From assembly GCA_902797125.1 (NCBI GenBank), contig CADBRS010000023.1, forward strand, positions 1 to 23,347: a DNA stretch of 23,347 nucleotides, read 5' to 3'. Under the pieces are notes generated by a model. The model worked only from the letters and a program-made list of their open reading frames with translations. It was not told where the DNA came from and ran no database searches. The DNA is from an uncultured Ruminococcus sp. GTDB taxonomy: Bacteria > Bacillota > Clostridia > Oscillospirales > CAG-272. Both the position numbers and the translations under genes were made by a program. Positions 8,229-15,189 of this stretch are shown one piece after another (within the stretch, counting starts at the first letter, position 1; every line of letters starts with the position of its first letter).

Positions 8229-8924
8229 TTAGCTGAGCTTCGTTTGGTTGATTTTAATGCCAGGGCCCATTGTTGAAGCAACAACGCAGCTCTTGATGTA
8301 CTGACCTTTAGCGGCAGCCGGCTTTGCTTTGATGATCGCACCGAGCAATGTATCAAAGTTGGCCTGGAGCTTTTCGGCACCGAAAGAGGCTTTGCCGATC
8401 GGGCAGTGGATGATGTTTGTTTTATCCAATCTGTATTCGATCTTACCGGCTTTAGCTTCTGAAACGGCACGAACGACATCCGGAGTAACGGTTCCGGCCT
8501 TGGGAGAAGGCATCAAGCCTTTCGGACCGAGGACTTTACCCAAACGGCCTACCAGACCCATCATATCCGGGCTGGCGATCACGACGTCAAACTCGAACCA
8601 GTTTTCCTGCATGATCTTGTCAACATATTCCTGACCGCCTGCGTAGTCGGAGCCTGCATCCAAAGCGGCCTGAACCTTATCGCCTTTGGTCAAAACGAGC
8701 GTGCGGACCTTTTTGCCTGTTCCGTTAGGAAGAACGACGGCACCACGGACCTGTTGATCTGCGTGACGGGAGTCAACGCCGAGACGTACATGAACTTCGA
8801 TGGTTTCATCAAATTTTGCTTTGGACGTCTGGCAAGCAAGAGCCAGAGCCTCAGCGGGATCGTACAATTTGCTCTTTTCCAGCAGTTTTGCACTGTCTTG
8901 ATATTTCTTTCCGAATTTAGCCAT
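8229..8924 (-). CDS. rplA: 50S ribosomal protein L1
   Basis: Binds 23S rRNA at the L1 stalk, which moves deacylated tRNA out of the E site, and in many bacteria represses its own operon by binding the mRNA leader. Seen: the typical start MAKFGKKYQD, RLGVDSRHADQQVRG, the LGPKGLMPSPKAGTV signature and a C terminus ending TMGPGIKINQ plus a few residues. With the ATG at 8924 the length is 231 residues. I prefer this start because AGGAGG lies 9 bases before it; the ATG at 8930 is only about 3 bases from that site. It is the last gene of the rpmG-secE-nusG-rplK-rplA cluster and is followed by a strong terminator rather than rplJ. Confidence 0.97.
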   Translation of the reverse strand: MAKFGKKYQDSAKLLEKSKLYDPAEALALACQTSKAKFDETIEVHVRLGVDSRHADQQVRGAVVLPNGTGKKVRTLVLTKGDKVQAALDAGSDYAGGQEYVDKIMQENWFEFDVVIASPDMMGLVGRLGKVLGPKGLMPSPKAGTVTPDVVRAVSEAKAGKIEYRLDKTNIIHCPIGKASFGAEKLQANFDTLLGAIIKAKPAAAKGQYIKSCVVASTMGPGIKINQTKLS

Positions 8925-8938
8925 TACCATGCACCTCC

Positions 8939-9364
8939 TCAGTCAACAACGGTAACGCCCATGCTGCGGGCTGTACCGGCAACCATGCTCATAGCGGCTT
9001 CCAGAGAAGCGGCATTCAAGTCAGGCATCTTGGTTTCAGCGATCTTCTTGACCTGCTCTTTGGTGATAGAAGCAACTTTGGTCTTGTTCGGAACACCGGA
9101 ACCGGACTCAATTCCGGCAGCTTTCTTGATCAGAACAGCTGCGGGAGGAGTTTTCGTGATGAAAGAGAAGGAACGGTCAGCATAAACGGTGATGACGACA
9201 GGGATAATCAAACCGATGTCGTTTTTCGTTCTTTCGTTGAAGTCCTTTGTAAATACAGGAATTGCTAATCCATATGCGCCGAGAGCCGGGCCAACAGGCG
9301 GCTGGGGAGTAGCTTTACCAGCAGGGAGCTGGAGTTTAATATAGCCCAAAATTTTCTTTGCCAT
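8939..9364 (-). CDS. rplK: 50S ribosomal protein L11
   Basis: Binds the GTPase-associated centre of 23S rRNA and is needed for factor function and the stringent response through RelA. Seen: GYIKLQLPAGKATPQPPVGPALG at the N terminus with the proline-rich turn, and the C-terminal rRNA-binding domain with AAGIESGSGVPN and GTARSMGV. The length of 141 residues is standard. GGAGG lies 10 bases before the ATG. An L1-type leader hairpin lies upstream at 9384-9424, and rplA starts 14 bases after the stop. Confidence 0.97.
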   Translation of the reverse strand: MAKKILGYIKLQLPAGKATPQPPVGPALGAYGLAIPVFTKDFNERTKNDIGLIIPVVITVYADRSFSFITKTPPAAVLIKKAAGIESGSGVPNKTKVASITKEQVKKIAETKMPDLNAASLEAAMSMVAGTARSMGVTVVD

Positions 9365-9383
9365 AGTGTTAATACCTCCAAAA

Positions 9384-9424
9384 TGTGGTTAGATACGGAA
9401 GTTATCAGATTTCTTCCTCCCACA
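9384..9424 (-). promoter_or_regulatory. probable L1-binding leader of rplK-rplA
   Basis: In the 87-base gap between nusG and rplK the minus strand can fold with an outer stem TGTGG/CCACA (9420-9424 with 9384-9388) and an inner stem GGAAG/CTTCC. The 5' strand reads GTGGGAGG and the 3' strand has TCTAAC before CCACA, with unpaired bases between the stems. I recognise this arrangement as the L1 mRNA target, which mimics the 23S rRNA L1 site. Free L1 would repress rplK-rplA translation. Confidence 0.7.
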
Positions 9425-9451
9425 AACATGATCTAAGCGGCAAAACTTAAA

Positions 9452-10000
9452 TCACTGCGCGACACGACCGACGTCGTCTGCGCTAACTTCAAAAGCCATA
9501 TCTCTGCGTCCACGGTTGACAAGGACGGTAATGATCTTTTGATCTTCAGAAATGGACTGAACCACGCCTCGATTGCCTTCCATCAAGCCACGTTTGATTT
9601 CAACTGTGTCTCCGACCTGGTAAGCAAGTTCAACTTTCTCGACCTGTTCAACGGCCAATGCGGCCACTTCCTGATCGGAAAGGGGAGTCGGTTTCGATCC
9701 GGGTCCGACAAATCCTGTCACACCGGTGATGTTTCTCACGGCGTGCCATGTCTCGTCACTCATGATCATTTTGATGTAAACGTAGCATGGAAAAATTCTG
9801 TGTTCAGTCGTTTTTTCCTTGTCGCCATCTTTTGTCGTGACGGTTTCTATCGGAATTTGAATGTCCAGAATTTTATCGCCCAAACCTCTGTTTTCAACGA
9901 TTTTTTCCAGACTGGCTTTTACTTTTTGCTCGTAACCCGAATAAGTGTGCGCCACATACCATTTGGGCCCGGCAGCCTTCATGTCCTCAATGTTGCTCAT
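9452..10000 (-). CDS. nusG: transcription termination/antitermination factor NusG
   Basis: Binds RNA polymerase across the cleft, affecting pausing, elongation and Rho function, and can link to ribosomes. Seen: the N-terminal NGN domain starting KWYVAHTYSGYEQKVKASLE, the conserved IFPCYVYIKM, WHAVRNITGVTGFVG in the middle, and a C-terminal KOW domain YQVGDTVEIKRGLMEGNRGVV. The 182 residues are typical. It lies 5 bases after secE in the conserved cluster and is followed by the L1-type leader. Confidence 0.97.
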   Translation of the reverse strand: MSNIEDMKAAGPKWYVAHTYSGYEQKVKASLEKIVENRGLGDKILDIQIPIETVTTKDGDKEKTTEHRIFPCYVYIKMIMSDETWHAVRNITGVTGFVGPGSKPTPLSDQEVAALAVEQVEKVELAYQVGDTVEIKRGLMEGNRGVVQSISEDQKIITVLVNRGRRDMAFEVSADDVGRVAQ

Positions 10001-10005
10001 ACACG

Positions 10006-10560
10006 TCAGATGATTGTGTTAAGAGCGTTAACACCTTGTGAGAACGCAAAGTCCAAAGCAGCGATAACCGCTGCGATGATCAATACCACAACCACAACAA
10101 CTGCTGTGCTCTTCATTGTCTGCGGCCATGGATACCAAACAATCTTTTTTCTTTCGCTGTTCAAAGCTTTAACGAATTTTCCGACCTTTTCTCTGCGGAT
10201 GATACAGAAAACGATCACACCGACGACCAGAACGCCCAGAATGACGAATGAAACGATCTGTCCGACATTCACGCCGTTATCGGAATTATCGGAAGTATCA
10301 TCTGTCGTTGCGGGAGTCGTGGAACTTTCTGTTTCACCAGAAGATTCGGCTTCGCTTTCAGATTCGCCGGTTGATTCACTTTCGGACTCACCGGTCGTAA
10401 TCACTCCGCTTTCGCTTTCGCCTTCGGACTCGACTTCTGTTTCGGAGTCTGACTCGGGTTCAGCAAAAATCTGAATCGAAAAAACGGAAAAACACAAAGC
10501 AACCAAAACGGTCAAAGCCAGCAAAAGCGATAAGATGCGGTTCTTGTTTAGAATAGACAT
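10006..10560 (-). CDS. secE: SecE with an N-terminal signal-like helix and Ser/Glu-rich ectodomain
   Basis: SecE subunit of the SecYEG translocon. The conserved part is residues 127-176: KFVKALNSERKKIVWYPWP followed by the essential membrane helix (about 153-175). Gram-positive SecE is usually 60-75 residues; this one is 184. The extra part is a hydrophobic signal-like helix (10-32), possibly cleaved after IFA, a Ser/Glu/Thr-rich segment (about 35-95), and another membrane helix (99-121) that returns the chain to the cytoplasm. The ATG at 10560 follows a GGGGG site; the frame runs further upstream but there it overlaps rpmG. Position between rpmG and nusG confirms identity. The purpose of the ectodomain is unknown. 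Confidence 0.9.
   Translation of the reverse strand: MSILNKNRILSLLLALTVLVALCFSVFSIQIFAEPESDSETEVESEGESESGVITTGESESESTGESESEAESSGETESSTTPATTDDTSDNSDNGVNVGQIVSFVILGVLVVGVIVFCIIRREKVGKFVKALNSERKKIVWYPWPQTMKSTAVVVVVVLIIAAVIAALDFAFSQGVNALNTII
10276..10458 (-). repeat. Ser/Glu low-complexity coding repeat in secE
   Basis: These bases encode residues 35-95 of SecE, largely Ser-Glu dipeptides with Thr and Gly. The DNA shows irregular repeats of GGCGAATCTGAA-like units. A similar Ser/Glu-rich stretch is present in the surface protein gene at 19034-19393. Confidence 0.8.
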
Positions 10561-10576
10561 CTTGAAACCCCCTAGC

Positions 10577-10738
10577 TTATTTTGACTCTTTGTGGAGAGT
10601 GTGCTTGCGGCAGAATTTGCAGTATTTCTTGAGCTCAATTCTGTCCGGATCGTTTTTCTTGTTTTTCTTTGTGTTGTAATTTCTCTGCTTGCATTCGCTG
10701 CAGACAAGAGTAATTTTGATCCTCGTGTCGTTAGCCAT
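10577..10738 (-). CDS. rpmG: 50S ribosomal protein L33
   Basis: A 53-residue ribosomal protein of the large subunit. The translation begins MANDTRIKITLVCSEC and ends HTLHKESK. Two cysteine pairs, CSEC and CKFC, form the zinc ribbon of the C+ type of L33. AGGAGGT lies 8 bases before the ATG. It is the first gene of the rpmG-secE-nusG-rplK-rplA cluster; the promoter is about 110 bases upstream and secE follows after 16 bases. Confidence 0.95.
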   Translation of the reverse strand: MANDTRIKITLVCSECKQRNYNTKKNKKNDPDRIELKKYCKFCRKHTLHKESK

Positions 10739-10848
10739 TTAGCGGCACCTCCTTGTTTTATTTGCATTCGAATGAATGCTGTGTACCTCCCTCTGAAACC
10801 GGGCTGAAAATCGGCGCAGATTCAGACCCCATTCGCAGAGGTATCGCC

Positions 10849-10877
10849 ATTCTATCACAACAAAGCGACTTTGTCAA
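10849..10877 (-). promoter_or_regulatory. promoter of the rpmG-secE-nusG-rplK-rplA operon
   Basis: On the minus strand a perfect TTGACA (10872-10877), a 17-base spacer and TAGAAT (10849-10854). The transcript would have a leader of roughly 100 bases before rpmG, which includes a small hairpin (GCATTC/GAATGC at 10764-10779). This is a strong sigma-A type promoter, as expected for ribosomal protein genes. Confidence 0.88.
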
Positions 10878-10928
10878 GAAAAATTTTTAATTCGCGCGCG
10901 TATAAAAGGCGCGCAAAGGCAGAGAAAC

Positions 10929-10963
10929 AAAAAAGTCCGAAAAGCCGAGAGGCCAAACGGACT
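10929..10963 (-). terminator. terminator after the GH130-HAD unit
   Basis: Read on the minus strand, AGTCCG (10958-10963) pairs with CGGACT (10934-10939), with an inner GCC/GGC helix and TCTC loop, followed by a T-rich run. It lies 8 bases after the stop codon of the HAD hydrolase gene. Confidence 0.75.
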
Positions 10964-10971
10964 GTTTTGTT

Positions 10972-11925
10972 TTAGAAGCGGAGGAGGTTCATGAGATCCG
11001 GATCTGTAAAGTCGCTCACGATCATGTGAGTGCCCAGACGCTTGTGAAGAGTTCTTTTGTATTCCTCTTCGGCGCCGAGACGACTCAGACACAGGGCCCC
11101 CATGGCGGCGCCGGCGGAAATCTCTGCCCGGCCGTCGCCCGTGACCAGAACGTTTGCTCCGTCTGCGCCCAGTTTGGCGAGCAGACGGTTCATGATCATG
11201 TCTTTCGGGAGTTTTTCCGTCCATGTGGAGCCGATGATATTTTCAACGATCTCCCCGGGTCCGGTTTTGAAGCCGAGCGTTTCAACTTCTTCCCACATAC
11301 CCATGCCGCGTTCCACGACGGCTCCGGTCACGAAATAGTTCTTGACTCCGGCATCCCGCAACGTTTTGAGAAACGCCATCGATCCTTTTACGATGAAGCG
11401 ATCCGGGTCTTTTTTGGCGATCTCCAGGTTTTTGTCTCTGCAGAATCCGTTGAGGACACGCTCATAGAATTTGAAAAGCCTCGGCGTGTGTGCCTCCAGG
11501 AAGGCGGTCAGCTCCGGAGTGTCCGGGGTCTGAAAGATCTCTTCGCCACTTCCGATCGCGGCGATTTTGCGCCGGTTGTCCTCAAGGTCGCAGGGAACTT
11601 TTTCAATACCCGCTTCGATAGCTCGGCGGATTGCCCATTCCATCTGGGTCAATGCGGAAAGCCCCGCGGATTCCACGCAGAAGCGGTCGGTTTCGGGCAG
11701 CGGTTTCGTTCCGGCCAAATCGATCAGCTTCAAGGCGTTTTCCTCACTGTCGTATCCGTCCGGGACGCCGTTTCTGGAAACATAATCCAGCACGATGCTC
11801 ATGACAGGCGGCCAATTCCGAATCAGGGAATGGGTGCCGTCAATATCGTGAAAGGCATATTTGATCTCCCGGTCCTCAAAAGGGCGGACAACGATGGAGC
11901 AGGGTTTATAGATGAACTGAAGCAC
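10972..11925 (-). CDS. HAD-superfamily hydrolase
   Basis: A 317-residue cytoplasmic HAD-fold protein, probably a phosphatase. Seen: FHDIDGT near residue 27 (nucleophile and acid aspartates), YFVTGAVV for motif II, a lysine in KLPKDM as motif III and VTGDGRAEISAGAAMGA for the final metal-binding motif. The segment between motifs I and II is long and carries an insertion (cap), which sets the substrate. The start is a GTG with only a weak upstream purine site, 12 bases after the GH130 stop. Pairing with GH130 suggests it acts on a sugar phosphate, for example the sugar-1-phosphate made by a phosphorylase; this is inference. Confidence 0.82.
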   Translation of the reverse strand: MLQFIYKPCSIVVRPFEDREIKYAFHDIDGTHSLIRNWPPVMSIVLDYVSRNGVPDGYDSEENALKLIDLAGTKPLPETDRFCVESAGLSALTQMEWAIRRAIEAGIEKVPCDLEDNRRKIAAIGSGEEIFQTPDTPELTAFLEAHTPRLFKFYERVLNGFCRDKNLEIAKKDPDRFIVKGSMAFLKTLRDAGVKNYFVTGAVVERGMGMWEEVETLGFKTGPGEIVENIIGSTWTEKLPKDMIMNRLLAKLGADGANVLVTGDGRAEISAGAAMGALCLSRLGAEEEYKRTLHKRLGTHMIVSDFTDPDLMNLLRF

Positions 11926-11937
11926 TTTGCGATCCGC

Positions 11938-12957
11938 TCACTTTCTCGGTTCGGTACAAAGAGCCAGCAGATCATCCAACTTGGCGGTAGCCATGCGGAC
12001 GATCGCATCTCCGGCGCTGTAGTAAATGCGGACGGTCTGATCTTCTTCCAGAAGCATGCCGCAAGGGAACAAAGCATTTGCACGGAACCCGTATTCCCGT
12101 TCATAGAAGCCTTCGGGAACGATGAGCGGGCGTTTGGACATACCGATGACCTTGGAAGGATCTTTCAGATCCAGGAGAGCGATACCGATGACATAGCGTT
12201 TCTTCCAAACCGGTTCCCAACCGTTCTTGCCGCGTTCCGGATCGATGTCTACGGCGTGGAACACGATGAGCCAGCCCTTATCTGTCTTGATAGGCGGTGC
12301 ACCGGGTCCGATCTTGTCATTGCAGAACGGAACGTCCTCGGTTCCCATGACCAAACGGGATTTGCCCCAATAAACGAGGTCCGGAGACTCGGACAGCCAG
12401 ATGTCGAAGAAATGTCCGCCGCGGGAATAGACCGGCATCGGACGTTCCAGACGAACGTAGTTTCCGTTCAGCTTTTCCGGGAACAGTACCATGTTCCGGT
12501 TGTCAGGAGCGGAGATGGATTTGATGTCGAAATGTTTCAGATCTTTGGAGGTGGCCATACCGCCGCACACGCCGTGACGGGTGTCCACGGCGAAGCAAAT
12601 GCAGTATTCGTCATCGATCCAGGTCAGACGCGGATCGTATGCGCGAATGATCTCGTCGTTGCGAAGATCGAAGCAGGGATCGGGTTGAACATCCCAATGG
12701 ATACCGTCATCCGAAAATGCGAGTCCCAGGTTGGTGATGCTGCCGCTTTTGTTCGGGAACAGACGCTGGGCTTCAAAATCCCCCACGTCGTTCCGGAAGA
12801 TCATAATATATTTTCCGTCTTTTTTCATGACGCCTGCGTTGAACGTCAGGGCCGATTGGTACGGGACGTCCTTGTAGGAAAGGATCGGTTCCGGATACCG
12901 CGTGATGCAGGAAGCTGTCGTGAATAAGGATTCATCGAGGCGTTTTAATTCTGCCAT
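11938..12957 (-). CDS. GH130 family glycoside phosphorylase/hydrolase
   Basis: Five-bladed beta-propeller enzyme of family GH130, whose members phosphorolyse or hydrolyse beta-mannosides such as mannosyl-glucose or mannobiose. Seen: RYPEPILSYKDVPYQSALTFNAGVM-like N terminus with alternating strands, AYDPRLTWID carrying the likely catalytic aspartate, RLERPMPVYSRGG, GPGAPPIKTDKGWLIVFHAVD and a C-terminal YYSAGDAIV. The length is 339 residues with no signal peptide. The start is taken at the second ATG (12957), 7 bases after GAGGA; the ATG at 12963 is nearly on top of it. It is first in an operon with the HAD gene. Whether it is a phosphorylase depends on phosphate-binding residues I cannot assign safely. 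Confidence 0.87.
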   Translation of the reverse strand: MAELKRLDESLFTTASCITRYPEPILSYKDVPYQSALTFNAGVMKKDGKYIMIFRNDVGDFEAQRLFPNKSGSITNLGLAFSDDGIHWDVQPDPCFDLRNDEIIRAYDPRLTWIDDEYCICFAVDTRHGVCGGMATSKDLKHFDIKSISAPDNRNMVLFPEKLNGNYVRLERPMPVYSRGGHFFDIWLSESPDLVYWGKSRLVMGTEDVPFCNDKIGPGAPPIKTDKGWLIVFHAVDIDPERGKNGWEPVWKKRYVIGIALLDLKDPSKVIGMSKRPLIVPEGFYEREYGFRANALFPCGMLLEEDQTVRIYYSAGDAIVRMATAKLDDLLALCTEPRK

Positions 12958-13007
12958 GTTCATGTCCTCTGGTTTGTTGAAGTAATGGTGCCTGAAAGGC
13001 TGTTGTT

Positions 13008-13036
13008 ATTGTAGCATAGCTTGAAAAGTCAGTCAA
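13008..13036 (-). promoter_or_regulatory. promoter of the GH130-HAD unit
   Basis: On the minus strand TTGACT (13031-13036), a 17-base spacer and TACAAT (13008-13013), about 50 bases before the GH130 start codon. No clear operator palindrome was seen around it. Confidence 0.75.
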
Positions 13037-13125
13037 GTTTTTGAGGCCGAAATATAAGGAGGGAAGGGGCTTTTTCCGGTCATAGCACAGGAATCCCGGC
13101 CCTTTTGGAAAACCAACAAACGGAA

Positions 13126-13152
13126 ACCCCCGAGCGACGGGCGCCCGGGGGT
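13126..13152 (-). terminator. terminator after the holA-membrane protein unit
   Basis: ACCCCCG (13126-13132) pairs with CGGGGGT (13146-13152), extended inside by GCG/CGC around an ACGGG loop. On the minus strand it follows the stop at 13177 by about 25 bases and is succeeded by a T-rich, imperfect run. The stem is very GC-rich, so termination should be good. Confidence 0.7.
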
Positions 13153-13176
13153 GTTGACTTTTTGGATCGAGAAGGC

Positions 13177-13929
13177 TCAATTTTGCTTTTCCGCGGCCTG
13201 CTTCAGGGCTTTCTCATCAGATGAAGATAGCTTGAAAGGGATGTTCTTGGATTTGTAATCGTAGATACAGAGTGTGCCGTAGGGTCGAGCGTCGTAGTTC
13301 ACGCGCTCCTTGTAATAAACGTCCAGGAAAACGCCTTCCGTCGTTTCCGGGTCTATGTCGACTCCGTCGAAAACAAAGCGGTAATAACAATACAGTGTCG
13401 TGATCTTGGTCGTGACGGACGTGGGAACCACACGGGTCTGAGCTCCGCCTCCCTGTGTCGTGATCAAAAGGGAAATATCAAAAGGCTGTTCTGTAGCATC
13501 CGGAACGCTGTCCAGTTCAAAATCTTCGGCCACATGCTTCAGAGTGCTTTTGTTGTAGCGGAAAAGCACCTGAACCTGGTTGGATTCCGGAATGATGACG
13601 ACCTGATTGATCGCAAAATAGCCGTAAGCGTCATCTGAGCGGGTGATCTCGGCCTGTTCCTGATAATATGCGAAAACCGGCGCCTCGTCTGTGCCTTTTT
13701 GAGCGGCATAGGCGTTCTTGTCGCTGTCGTAAAGTTCCTTCTCTTCAAGATAGATCTGATAGCTTTGAACCGTTTTGTCTGTGATCGTAAGTGATTTCAT
13801 GGCCGACGGCACTTTAGATGAGAACATACGCCAGATCAGAAGCCCGAAGACAAAGACGACGAGAGCGACAAAGATGATTTTGAAAACAAGGGAAATGATC
13901 TTTCCTGCTGTATAACGGCGAACTGCCAT
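13177..13929 (-). CDS. single-pass membrane protein of unknown function
   Basis: I do not recognise this 250-residue protein. It has a basic N terminus (MAVRRYTAGK), one membrane helix at about 11-33, and a mostly beta-rich domain of about 210 residues that should face outside, ending in a charged helix (SSSDEKALKQAAEKQN). It contains two cysteines in CYYRF and TLCIYDY. AGGGAGGT lies 9 bases before the ATG. It starts 24 bases after holA and is followed by a terminator, so it is probably co-transcribed with holA, although that says little about function. Confidence 0.8.
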   Translation of the reverse strand: MAVRRYTAGKIISLVFKIIFVALVVFVFGLLIWRMFSSKVPSAMKSLTITDKTVQSYQIYLEEKELYDSDKNAYAAQKGTDEAPVFAYYQEQAEITRSDDAYGYFAINQVVIIPESNQVQVLFRYNKSTLKHVAEDFELDSVPDATEQPFDISLLITTQGGGAQTRVVPTSVTTKITTLYCYYRFVFDGVDIDPETTEGVFLDVYYKERVNYDARPYGTLCIYDYKSKNIPFKLSSSDEKALKQAAEKQN

Positions 13930-13953
13930 GGGTAACCAACCTCCCTAAACAAC

Positions 13954-14979
13954 TTAGATTGCGCAGACCAAATATTCCAGAGCCTCGAAGCCCGAGCGAC
14001 CTTTCTTGATGAGAGCGTCCGCGTCGGAGCAGATCTTCAGGATGTTCCTGACGTCCTGAACAGAGACGTTTCGGAGCGCATTCATATAGAGTCCTGTTTT
14101 GTATTCATGCATTTTGAGAGATGCGGCGATCTCGGATTTGGGCATGCCCTCTTCCATCAGCGCCCGGATCTCCAACTGGTCGCAAAAGACGGATGACACC
14201 ATGCTGAGCACTTTGATGGGATCTTCTTTGTTGAAGCGGAGATTCTGCAAAATGCGCAGCGCATCGTCTTTTTTCTTAGCCAAAAGGGCATTGCTCAGAT
14301 CAAACGCCCCTACAGACGCGTCTTTAGTAGAAACTTCTTCCAGATCCTGAGGCGCAACTGCGGTTCTCCCCGAAGCCAGCACGAAGTAAGATATTTTGTC
14401 GATTTCCAGAGACAGCGGGTACATAGACGTCCCGCAGCGCCGGATCAGGGCGTCGCAGATCGATTTGTCTGCGTTGACGTTGTTGGCCGCAAAATGTTTT
14501 TGAACCCAGACGGCGAGCCGATCCGGGGTGCTTTTACGAAACGCAACCGGAGTCAGGTACTGAGACAGTTCCTGGAATACGGAATTCTTTTTGTCATCCG
14601 GAGAGACATCGTTAGGGCAGGCCAAAATGGTCAGATTCTGAGAGTTTTGGGCCTGAGCCAGGATGTCGCATAAGGTTTCCGCTTCTTCTTTTTTCAGCAA
14701 ATCCGGTCTAAAGGGGCGAACGACGATCAAGCGGCTGTCGGCCATGAAAGGAAGGGTCTCAACGGCAGATTTGAGCATATCCAGATCCAGGTCGTTCCCG
14801 TCCAGAACGGTTTCGTTGAACAGAGCAAAAGCAGGATCTGTGATCACGGCTTTTCTGGCCATGTCCAGACAATAGTTCTTGGTATAGTCTTCCTCCCCGA
14901 AAAAGAGAAAAGACCCTACAGGAGATGAATTCAGTTGTTTGAGAAAAAGCTTGTCATCAAGAATCGTTTTTTCTTCCAT
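13954..14979 (-). CDS. holA: DNA polymerase III delta subunit
   Basis: Clamp-loader subunit that opens the sliding clamp. The 341-residue protein shows the family outline: GSFLFFGEEDYTKNYCLD in place of a true P-loop near residue 22, an NETVLDGNDLD-type strand, LPFMADSRLIVVRPF near residue 75, LTILACPNDV, and a C-terminal helical domain with DALRILQNL and GRSGFEALEYLV. The open frame extends upstream to 15195, but the ATG at 14979 is preceded by AGGAGG at 8 bases and lies after the promoter. It is divergent from lysS. Confidence 0.88.
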   Translation of the reverse strand: MEEKTILDDKLFLKQLNSSPVGSFLFFGEEDYTKNYCLDMARKAVITDPAFALFNETVLDGNDLDLDMLKSAVETLPFMADSRLIVVRPFRPDLLKKEEAETLCDILAQAQNSQNLTILACPNDVSPDDKKNSVFQELSQYLTPVAFRKSTPDRLAVWVQKHFAANNVNADKSICDALIRRCGTSMYPLSLEIDKISYFVLASGRTAVAPQDLEEVSTKDASVGAFDLSNALLAKKKDDALRILQNLRFNKEDPIKVLSMVSSVFCDQLEIRALMEEGMPKSEIAASLKMHEYKTGLYMNALRNVSVQDVRNILKICSDADALIKKGRSGFEALEYLVCAI

Positions 14980-15012
14980 GGCAGAAATCCTCCTGATCCA
15001 GTCTTTGCCTTC

Positions 15013-15041
15013 ATTATATCCAAAAAGACGGGTCGAGTCAA
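15013..15041 (-). promoter_or_regulatory. promoter of holA
   Basis: On the minus strand TTGACT (15036-15041), 17-base spacer and a perfect TATAAT (15013-15018), about 34 bases before the holA start codon. Confidence 0.82.
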
Positions 15042-15123
15042 TCATGTGGGGATACGGTCGATGAAACAAAGGCAGAAAAAAAGGCCGAATCCCAGAAAAA
15101 GCGAACAAAAAGAATAAAAATAA

Positions 15124-15132
15124 TGGTATAAT
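15124..15132 (+). promoter_or_regulatory. extended -10 promoter of lysS
   Basis: TGGTATAAT (TATAAT at 15127-15132) with the TGn extension and no recognisable -35 box. The leader of about 50 bases holds a 5-bp GCTGC/GCAGC hairpin (15145-15158) and is too short for a T-box or lysine riboswitch. Confidence 0.65.
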
Positions 15133-15189
15133 AACCCGAATAAGGCTGCTGTGGCAGCAACAAGAGTTCAGATGTTCGAGGAGACAATC

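Noticed and set aside
9539..10474. A 311-codon plus-strand open frame over nusG and secE
   Set aside because: It is antisense to two well-supported genes. Its Ser-rich tail is just the reverse reading of the Ser/Glu repeat in secE.
10561..10767. Upstream extension of the secE frame over rpmG
   Set aside because: The added residues are the out-of-frame reading of rpmG, which is itself a clear L33 gene with its own ribosome binding site.
11026..12927. A 633-codon open frame on the plus strand
   Set aside because: It runs antisense to both the HAD and GH130 genes, each of which has clear family motifs, a ribosome binding site and shared promoter and terminator. The antisense product shows no recognisable domain; it is a codon-bias shadow.
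15133..15189. Lysine riboswitch or T-box before lysS
   Set aside because: The leader is only about 50 bases with one 5-bp hairpin, far too short for either.
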